The notes under the pieces: model-generated
Seen by the model: only the letters and a program-made list of their open reading frames with translations
Told to the model about the DNA's origin: nothing
The model's database searches: none
Part shown: in pieces, positions 6,989 to 12,638 of the stretch
Numbering within the stretch: the stretch's first letter is position 1
Layout: each line of letters begins with the position of its first letter
DNA from: PR03 sp964353555
Lineage (GTDB): Bacteria; Myxococcota_A; UBA9160; PR03
Assembly: GCA_964353555.1 (NCBI GenBank)
Contig: CAYGWM010000103.1
Location: 1-14,762, forward strand
Length of the DNA stretch: 14,762 nucleotides
Direction: 5' to 3'
Position numbers and translations under genes: made by a program

Positions 6989-7327
6989 TCAGGGCGTGGG
7001 CGCCTTCACGACCTTGATCAAGGTCAACAGCTTGCGGGTACCGTCGTCGTGGCCGTTGATCGCCACGCTCCAGCCCTTCTGGAGGTCGGCTAGCGCCAGC
7101 TTCGTCGCGCCCTTCATGATCGAGGCCGACTCGGCGACCACGTAGACGACGCCCTCATCGTTCGTGCTCTTGACCGTCAGGCTCTTCGTCGCGGCGTCGA
7201 TGGCCGTGATTTCGCCGGTGGCGACGACGTTTACCTTCTCGGTGACCCGCACCTGGGCGATTACGGCGCTCCCCAGCACGAGCCCCAACATCAGAACGGT
7301 TGCCACGGTCCAGATTCGAGTACGCAT
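6989..7327 (-). CDS. Small exported DUF5666-like beta-barrel protein
   Basis: The protein has 112 residues. Residues 1-24 are a Sec signal peptide (MRTRIWTVATVLMLGLVLGSAVIAQ, cleavage near AQ). The mature part has the pattern of small OB-like or DUF5666-type domains: GEITAIDAATKSLTVKS, then a hydrophobic strand VVYVVAESASIMKG, then LADLQKGWSVAINGHDDGTRKLLTLIKV. Such proteins are periplasmic or outer-membrane associated and mostly uncharacterised. ATG 7327 has GGAGG about 10 bases upstream. It is first in the minus-strand set 7327-5727 and ends only about 20 bases before the next gene, or overlaps it if the CTG start is used. Confidence 0.75.
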   Translation of the reverse strand: MRTRIWTVATVLMLGLVLGSAVIAQVRVTEKVNVVATGEITAIDAATKSLTVKSTNDEGVVYVVAESASIMKGATKLALADLQKGWSVAINGHDDGTRKLLTLIKVVKAPTP

Positions 7328-7416
7328 TCCGTCGGTCCCTCCATGCGTAGCCTCGGTGTGCGAGGCCAGCGGACGGGCCGCATGGTGCTTGCTTCAAGAC
7401 CCGTTCGTCAAGGCTC

Positions 7417-7430
7417 GATCGAATTCGATC
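7417..7430. promoter_or_regulatory. Perfect 14-bp palindrome between divergent genes (possible operator)
   Basis: GATCGAATTCGATC is its own reverse complement. It lies in the 191-base space between the divergent starts at 7327 (-) and 7519 (+), the place expected for a regulator that binds as a dimer. I see no convincing -35/-10 pair here. The rest of this space shows no gene. Confidence 0.3.
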
Positions 7431-7518
7431 AATTCGCGTGCGGGACGCATCGCGCTTCTCCCGTTCACGTAATCGGCAGGGTAGTCTTGGCCTCCCCTTT
7501 TATCGGAGACGCAAGGTC

Positions 7519-8619
7519 ATGCTGAGAACGAGTGCTGCGGCCCTCATTGCGCTGGTGACTGCGCTCCCTGCGGTCGCCGAGGAGCCCTCGCTGATCTGCT
7601 TTGGCAACGAGCCTTCGTGGAGTCTCGAGCTGCCGGAGCCGGGAACTGCGCGACTCGCGTTCCCGGACGCACCGCCAGTCGAGTACCGGGGCCGTGAAAC
7701 GCGGATCGACGTGATCGCCGAGCGCGTCTGGCGTGGCAAGCCGGCAGCGGGGGAGGGCGGTGACGTCGTCGCGTTCCTGCGCGACTCCGTCTGCAGCGAC
7801 GGCATGTCTGACACGCAGCACCCGGTGACGGCGCGCGTCTCGCTCGCCGACGGAAGATTTCTCGCGGGATGTTGCCGCGTCGCGAAGAACACGACCGAAG
7901 CACCGACTGGAGCGCATACGCGTTCGGCGATCGAAGGACCCGTATGGCGGCTCGAGAGCCTGCCGGGAACCGACGCGAAGGCACTCGCATCGGCACAGCG
8001 CGGTGTCAACGTTCGCTTCGCAGAAGGCCGGGTCGACGGCTTCTCCGGCTGCAACCAGTTGATGGGCTCATACACCATCGACGGGGACAACTTGACGTTC
8101 GGGCCACTGGCCGGATCGATGATGGCGTGCCCGGAGCCCGCGATGGCGCTCGAGACGTCCGTGCGGACGGCGCTCGCGGGGACGCTCCGCTTCGCGGTCC
8201 ACGGCGAGCAGCTCCGCTTGACGGCGCAGTCCGGCGCCGAGCTCGTCTTCCAGGCGGAACCGCCGCCGCGCCTCGAAGGCGTCTCGTGGGAGGTGACGGG
8301 CTTCAACAACGGCCGGAGCGCGGTCGTGAGCCCGGTGGTCGGAACCGCGCCGACGCTGTCCTTCGAGGCGGGCGTGGTGACGGGTCACACCGGCTGCAAT
8401 GGATTCCGCGCATCGTACACCGTAAGCGGTGATCAGGTCGCGATCGGCCCGGCGGCGCTGACGCGCAAGGCATGTCCCGGGGAAGGCGTCATGCAGCAGG
8501 AGCGGGAACTCGTGGCCGCGATCGAGTCGGCGAGGACCTGGACCGTTCGCGACGGCATGCTCGACGTGCATCGCGCCGACGGTGAGCGCGTGCTGACGGC
8601 CCACGCAGCGACGCGGTAG
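7519..8619 (+). CDS. Periplasmic protein with COG3650-like domain and two META domains
   Basis: This is a 366-residue protein. Residues 1-21 are a Sec signal peptide ending AVAEE. Residues 25-122 contain CFGNEPSWSLEL, CSDGMSD and LAGCCR, similar to the domain of COG3650 lipoproteins; its cysteines could form disulfides. Two META/HslJ-like domains (PF03724) follow. META 1 is about 140-246, with FSGCNQLMGSYTIDGDNLTFGP and MACPEP. META 2 is about 252-361, with HTGCNGFRASYTVSGDQVAIGP and KACPGEG. Each keeps the GCN and AC cysteine pair. META domains occur in secreted or envelope proteins, including the stress-related HslJ, but no reaction is known. ATG 7519 has GGAG about 10 bases upstream and begins the signal peptide. 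Confidence 0.88.
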   Translation: MLRTSAAALIALVTALPAVAEEPSLICFGNEPSWSLELPEPGTARLAFPDAPPVEYRGRETRIDVIAERVWRGKPAAGEGGDVVAFLRDSVCSDGMSDTQHPVTARVSLADGRFLAGCCRVAKNTTEAPTGAHTRSAIEGPVWRLESLPGTDAKALASAQRGVNVRFAEGRVDGFSGCNQLMGSYTIDGDNLTFGPLAGSMMACPEPAMALETSVRTALAGTLRFAVHGEQLRLTAQSGAELVFQAEPPPRLEGVSWEVTGFNNGRSAVVSPVVGTAPTLSFEAGVVTGHTGCNGFRASYTVSGDQVAIGPAALTRKACPGEGVMQQERELVAAIESARTWTVRDGMLDVHRADGERVLTAHAATR

Positions 8620-8637
8620 GCCGACGGATCGAACGCA

Positions 8638-8710
8638 GTGCCGGGCGTCAAGTTATTTTCTGTCAGGTTATTCGAACAACTTGACGCCGCGATAACTTGA
8701 CGCCCGGCAC
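8638..8710. repeat. Nested palindromic REP-like element, copy 1 (between convergent genes)
   Basis: The outer arms GTGCCGGGCGTCAAGTTAT (8638-8656) and ATAACTTGACGCCCGGCAC (8692-8710) are perfect 19-base reverse complements. An inner hairpin GTCAGGTT (8662-8669) / AACTTGAC (8678-8685) has one G-T wobble and an 8-base loop. GTCARGTTATT thus occurs twice and AACTTGAC twice within the element. It sits between the 3' ends of the META gene and the carbonic anhydrase gene, so it may also act as a bidirectional terminator or mRNA 3' stabiliser. A second copy lies at 14611-14684. The shape is like a REP/BIME or small MITE. It lacks the R''/R' core layout of an integron attC site. Confidence 0.85.
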
Positions 8711-8721
8711 CGCAGGAGCGC

Positions 8722-9429
8722 TTAGAGCGAGATTGGCGTGACGACGCCTGTGGCGAGGTCGTAGACTCCGCCCGCGACCTGCAGCTTGCCTTGCTTTACG
8801 AGTTCGGCGATCACCGGCGATGCTTGCGCGAGGGTCGCGGCCTGGAAGCGCACGTTGTCGGCGGTCGTCTTCGCGAGATCGCCGCCGCCGCTGTTTACCG
8901 CGGGGCGGATGTGCTGGTAGAGCACGCTGATCTGGCCGGGCACCGGTTCGCCGGCGATCGAGGCCTTGACGGCGCCGCAGCTCGAATGTCCGAGCACCAG
9001 CAGGACCTTGGCGCCGAGCACCAACGTGCCGAACTCGAGGCTCGCGAACTCTTCGGTCGTCGCGACGTTGCCCGCGTTGCGCACCACGAAGAGGTCGCCG
9101 AAGCCCTGGTCGAACAGGATCTCCACCGGCACGCGCGAGTCGGCGCACGACAGGATCGCCGCGAACGGACTCTGATTCCCAGCGAGTTCGTGCACCCGCG
9201 CGAGCGAGCGGTGCGGTCCCTTCGGCTTGCCCGAAGCGAAGCGTTTGTTGCCGTCGAGCAGCCGTTGCAGCGCTTGGGCCGGTGTCAGATCAGCGGGCAC
9301 GTCGTCGCGCGCGACGCCCTTCGCGATCGCGGCCTTTGCGCCGCCCAGCCACAGCGCACCTGCACCGGCCGCGCTGGCAAGAAGCCACTCGCGCCGCGAC
9401 CATCCGGTTCGTTGCTCTTCCTCGCTCAT
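8722..9429 (-). CDS. Tat-like exported beta-carbonic anhydrase
   Basis: The protein has 235 residues. It is a beta-class carbonic anhydrase (PF00484), which interconverts CO2 and bicarbonate using zinc. Zinc ligands are C95 in SCADSR, H148 and C151 in LGHSSCGA, and the D97/R99 pair of the active site is present. NAGN at 118-121 and EFASLEFG at 127-134 are also typical. The N-terminus has WSRREWLLASAAGAGALWLGG (10-30), a twin-arginine-like signal, so the enzyme should act in the periplasm. ATG 9429 was chosen over the codon at 9486 because GGGGGAG lies 6 bases upstream and the Tat signal then starts at a normal distance. It is convergent with the META gene. Confidence 0.93.
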   Translation of the reverse strand: MSEEEQRTGWSRREWLLASAAGAGALWLGGAKAAIAKGVARDDVPADLTPAQALQRLLDGNKRFASGKPKGPHRSLARVHELAGNQSPFAAILSCADSRVPVEILFDQGFGDLFVVRNAGNVATTEEFASLEFGTLVLGAKVLLVLGHSSCGAVKASIAGEPVPGQISVLYQHIRPAVNSGGGDLAKTTADNVRFQAATLAQASPVIAELVKQGKLQVAGGVYDLATGVVTPISL

Positions 9430-9564
9430 CGCTTGCTCCCCCTTCGCATTGCGAGTTCCCAATCGCGTCACGACCGTCCGGTACACCGCATCCAGACCGT
9501 CCTAGATGAGCGTGTAGCGTGCTTCACGATGCCCGGTCGCCCACGCTTGTTTGCACTAGCAGCC

Positions 9565-11517
9565 TTAGTGCGCCGGACGCCGACCGCGAGCCCATCGCGT
9601 TTCACGCTTGCCCGGTCTGCCGCGTTCCGCGAGCGCGGTGAGCGCGGCCACGGCCGCGAGCGCGAGCGCCGCGGCGCCTGGCTCGGGCGCCGGCAGCGGC
9701 GACTCGAGCACCGCGCGGTCGAGCACGAAGCGCCAGCCCTCGTCCTGTGCCCCGCGCGGCGCCGCGTCGTACCAGTCCCAGCCCAGGTAGATCACCTTGC
9801 CGGCGCCGTAGGGAATCAGCGCCACGCCGATGTCGTCGGCGGGCGACGCGTAGATACTGCGCGCCGAGGCGGGGAGTCCCGTGATCGCGAGCGTGGCGTC
9901 GTTCCCGTACAGATTCGTCACGCCGCCCTCGAAGCGTGTGGCGGTGAGCATCGGCCCGAGCGCGAGCTGCCCCGGGTACAGTTCGGCACCCAAAAGTGTC
10001 GAGAAGCCGAACACCCCGTTCAGCAGGGTCGCGACGTATCCCTGGGGGTCGCCGTGAACGATCAGCACCCCGCCGGCCGCAACGAAGCTCTCGATCGCGT
10101 CCTCGACGTCCGTCCCGAGCGCGGCCGCGAGGTCGTCCACCTCGAGTTCCGGGATGAGGAGCGTTCGGGCGCTCGCCAGCGCCGCCTGGAACCTGCCGAG
10201 CGACGTCCCGCTAAAGGGCGTCACCTCGTGCCCTAGCGAGGCGAGGCTCGCCTGCACGTTGGGGACCTCCGCCTCGGCCACGCCAGGATCTTCGCTGTCG
10301 ATGAGGTCGACGAAGTCGCCGTCCGCGAAGACGGCCACCGGGCGCGTCGAGATCGCGCGCTCCTCGCCGAGCACGGCGCGGTTCAGCACGTCGAGCCAGC
10401 CGCCGTCCGCGACGCCGCGCGGCGCCGCGTCGTACCAGTCCCAGCCGAGGTGGACCACGGTGCCCGAGCCGAACGGGATCCAGGTGACGATGGAGTCGCT
10501 GCTCTCGGAGAATCCGTACACGCGGCGCGCGCCGACCGGCAGTCCCGTCAGTGCCCCCGTCGCGCTGACATCGGGCAGGCGGCCTGGCCCTTGTTGGAAA
10601 CGCGTGCCGATCGCGCCGGGCCGCAGCTCCAAGGGCTCCACCGGCACGGTCGTGGCCAGCGCGTAGCCGAAGACCTCGTTCAGGAAGCTGATGTCCCTGT
10701 CGCGGGGTCCCATCTTGACGAGCGTGCCGCCCCCGGCCACGAACGCGGCGATCACGCCCTCGGCGCTCTCGTCGAGCGCGGCGCCGAGGTCGCCGATCTC
10801 CAGCTCGGGGACCACCAGCACCTGCTTGCCGGCGAGGCCGGTCGTGAAGCGCGCCGCGCTGGTGCCGTCGAAGCGCGAGATCTGGTGGCCGAGCGATGCG
10901 AGGCTCGCCTGCACGTTGGTCGATTCCGCGTCGGCGGGCCCGTCGTCGTCGACGGTATCGACGTAGGCCCCGTCGTCGTACACGGCGACAGCGACGGGCG
11001 GGCCGGCTAGACCCGAGGAAATCGCGACGTTCCACAGCAGCAGGTCGGTCCCATCGTCCGCGCTCCCATACTTGTTGCGGATCCGCAGCTCCCAGGCGCC
11101 CGAGGCCTCGCGCCCGATGAAGCTGGCGAGGCTGCCCGGGCTGGGCGCGACCGAGCCGAGCACCGAGCCGGGTGTCGGGTACGCGCCGCCGGCGTCGTCG
11201 GCGAAGCCCGCATTGATCTCGGCGCCCGACGTATCGCCGCCGTTCCCGTCGTAGAGTGTCACCGTGACGCCCGCGTGGACGAGCTGGATCTCGAGATTGT
11301 CGGAGTACTTGGCGGAGGTCTGGACGCGGACGGTCACGCGCTCGATGGGTCCGGCCTCGGTCGCGAACAGCGTCACGACGGTGGCGGGGTTGGTGTCGAC
11401 GTCTTCGCGCGGCGCCCCGTCGTAGGAGGCGTAATCAGCTCGCGCGGCCGCGCCTCCGGTCGCGAGGAGCAGGATTGCGGTGAGCACGCTTCCGACGCAG
11501 CAGCGAAAGGCCGTCAT
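9565..11517 (-). CDS. Secreted protein: P-type beta domain, two tandem ~210-residue modules, PEP-CTERM-like tail
   Basis: The protein has 650 residues. A Sec signal peptide ends near residue 27 (AAARADY). Residues 30-168 resemble a P/proprotein convertase-like beta domain (PF01483-type): NLEIQLVHAGVTVTLYDG, then SFIGREASGAWELRIRNKYG and LLLWNVAIS. Two tandem modules follow, at about 173-383 and 392-604. Each has VAVxxDDGxxVD, NVQASLASLGH, VLxxPELExxDLxAAL, FVAxGGxLxxxG and LGWDWYDAAPRG. The first part of each module reads like a class I glutamine amidotransferase-like or ThuA-like fold with no visible catalytic Cys. The tail is PEPGAAALALAAVAALTAL then basic residues (611-650), so exosortase-type sorting is possible. 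GGAGGT is placed 5 bases before ATG 11517. Confidence 0.82.
   Translation of the reverse strand: MTAFRCCVGSVLTAILLLATGGAAARADYASYDGAPREDVDTNPATVVTLFATEAGPIERVTVRVQTSAKYSDNLEIQLVHAGVTVTLYDGNGGDTSGAEINAGFADDAGGAYPTPGSVLGSVAPSPGSLASFIGREASGAWELRIRNKYGSADDGTDLLLWNVAISSGLAGPPVAVAVYDDGAYVDTVDDDGPADAESTNVQASLASLGHQISRFDGTSAARFTTGLAGKQVLVVPELEIGDLGAALDESAEGVIAAFVAGGGTLVKMGPRDRDISFLNEVFGYALATTVPVEPLELRPGAIGTRFQQGPGRLPDVSATGALTGLPVGARRVYGFSESSDSIVTWIPFGSGTVVHLGWDWYDAAPRGVADGGWLDVLNRAVLGEERAISTRPVAVFADGDFVDLIDSEDPGVAEAEVPNVQASLASLGHEVTPFSGTSLGRFQAALASARTLLIPELEVDDLAAALGTDVEDAIESFVAAGGVLIVHGDPQGYVATLLNGVFGFSTLLGAELYPGQLALGPMLTATRFEGGVTNLYGNDATLAITGLPASARSIYASPADDIGVALIPYGAGKVIYLGWDWYDAAPRGAQDEGWRFVLDRAVLESPLPAPEPGAAALALAAVAALTALAERGRPGKRETRWARGRRPAH
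9706..10344 (-). repeat. Second tandem module inside the 650-residue protein
   Basis: This is the coding DNA for residues 392-604. It is homologous to the module encoded at 10369-11001. Short stretches remain nearly identical in DNA, such as the GTCGTACCAGTCCCAGCC block near 9765-9782 and again near 10427-10444. The rest has diverged, so the duplication is old with local conservation or conversion. Confidence 0.75.
10369..11001 (-). repeat. First tandem module inside the 650-residue protein
   Basis: This is the coding DNA for residues 173-383. It is paired with 9706-10344. The best conserved DNA includes GCGAGGCTCGCCTGCACGTT near 10900-10918, present also near 10243-10260, which encodes NVQASLAS. 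Confidence 0.75.
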
Positions 11518-11522
11518 CTAAC

Positions 11523-11528
11523 ACCTCC
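11523..11528 (-). promoter_or_regulatory. Canonical ribosome binding site of the 650-residue protein gene
   Basis: GGAGGT on the minus strand ends 5 bases before ATG 11517 and confirms this start. Confidence 0.7.
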
Positions 11529-11551
11529 AGCGCGTTCTCGCGCGACCGTTC

Positions 11552-11571
11552 CGTACCAATGCGTACCAATG
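11552..11571. promoter_or_regulatory. Tandem 10-bp direct repeat upstream of the 650-residue protein gene
   Basis: CGTACCAATG occurs twice in a row (11552-11561 and 11562-11571), about 35-54 bases upstream of ATG 11517. The repeat length is about one DNA turn, so a protein could read both copies on the same face. Whether this is an operator or a chance or slippage duplication cannot be told from one copy. The rest of 11518-11765 holds no supported gene. It also contains the short palindrome CGACACAGTGTCG at 11729-11741. Confidence 0.35.
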
Positions 11572-11765
11572 CCCCGACTCCTTCACCTTACGCGCTGGCA
11601 GGCGTCGAAGTCGAGAGCATAAGCGCACGCAATAGGCGGGATCTCGGTCCAAGAAGGGGCGCTGCTTCCGCGAGACGAACCCCAAGAGCTGCTCGACGCG
11701 GCCCTCTAACGCCCCTGGCTTCCGGACCCGACACAGTGTCGCTCTGGGACGGCGAGCGTTTGCCG

Positions 11766-12638
11766 CTACCGGCCGAGCGCGGCGAGCGCTTCGCGGCGAA
11801 CCGAGGGGCGGGGATCCTCCGCGAGCGCGCCGAGCCAGCTGCGCAGCTCCGGGTCGTCGCTCGCGCCGGCCACCCGGATCATCTGCGAGAGGCCGGATCC
11901 CTGGGCGCCGGCCTCGTGGGCGAGCGCGCGCAGCCGCGGCGGCGCGTCGAAGCCGGGCGCGCCTTCGAGCAGGCGGACGAGCGCGAGCCGATGCGTGAGA
12001 CCGAGCTCCGGCGCGTCGGCGAGCGCCGCGAACGCCACCACGCCGTCCGCGTCGAGCACGCCCGGAAGCGCTCGCACCCCGACGAGCTCGGCGATCGCGT
12101 CGTCCTGCAGGCGCGCGACGCCCGAGCCGAGCGCGTCGAGCAGGATCGCACGCACCGCGCCCGCGGGATCCGCGACCGAGGTCTCGCGCAGACTGCACCA
12201 GCGCCGTGCCACGGCGAGGATCCGCTCGCCGCCCGCGCCCGCGAGCGTCCATTCCGACCCGGCGCTCTGCGCGGAGAACCACGGGAAGCGCGCCGCGAGC
12301 GTCGTGAATTCGACGCGCTTCGACGTGGGCTCGAGGAACAGCAGCGCGCGGTCGCCTGCATGGAACCCGGGGAAGCCCTCGGCGTGCGGGAAGAACTCGA
12401 ACGAGCCCGACGGAGCCTCGCCGCGCAGCGTCTCGAGCGCGCGCACGCGGAAGTATTCCTGCCGGTCCGAGGCGTCGTCGGCCCGCCACATCTGTACGTC
12501 GCTCTCGAACTCGACTACCACCACGACCGGCGATTGCACGATCCACTGGCGCAGCGTGGTGCGCCCGTAGAGCACGTGCGCCGGCGCGGGCGCCGCGAGC
12601 CACAGCGCGCAGAGCAGGACGACACTCCGCAGCGTCAT
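11766..12638 (-). CDS. Exported protein with C-terminal HEAT-like motif, coupled to the ceramidase-like gene
   Basis: The protein has 290 residues. A Sec signal peptide covers about residues 1-21 (MTLRSVVLLCALWLAAPAPAH). Residues 22-125 look like a beta-rich domain with VVVVVEFESDVQMW, ALETLRGE and FPGFHAGDRALLFLEPTSKRVEF, a layout common in exported proteins of unknown function. Residues 150-290 are helical and end in DDPELRSWLGALAEDPRPSVRREALAALG, which matches the HEAT-repeat pattern but gives only one to two repeats before the stop. ATG 12638 overlaps the stop of the upstream gene as ATGA, so translation is coupled and the two proteins probably work together. The frame is open upstream but only as a shadow of that gene. 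The family was not recognised. Confidence 0.78.
   Translation of the reverse strand: MTLRSVVLLCALWLAAPAPAHVLYGRTTLRQWIVQSPVVVVVEFESDVQMWRADDASDRQEYFRVRALETLRGEAPSGSFEFFPHAEGFPGFHAGDRALLFLEPTSKRVEFTTLAARFPWFSAQSAGSEWTLAGAGGERILAVARRWCSLRETSVADPAGAVRAILLDALGSGVARLQDDAIAELVGVRALPGVLDADGVVAFAALADAPELGLTHRLALVRLLEGAPGFDAPPRLRALAHEAGAQGSGLSQMIRVAGASDDPELRSWLGALAEDPRPSVRREALAALGR

Noticed and set aside
8638..8710. Integron attC site
   Set aside because: The element has two nested stems, but the R''/R' core sites (RYYYAAC/GTTRRRY) are not arranged as in attC, and no cassette structure or integrase is seen.
8791..10236. 481-codon open frame on the plus strand across the carbonic anhydrase and the 650-residue protein genes
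   Set aside because: It spans two well-supported minus-strand genes and their spacer. The translation is arginine-rich and has no recognisable domain.
11729..11741. Palindrome CGACACAGTGTCG as terminator after the HEAT-ended protein gene
   Set aside because: As RNA only five pairs and a three-base loop form, with no T-run. It is noted only as a possible binding site within the spacer.
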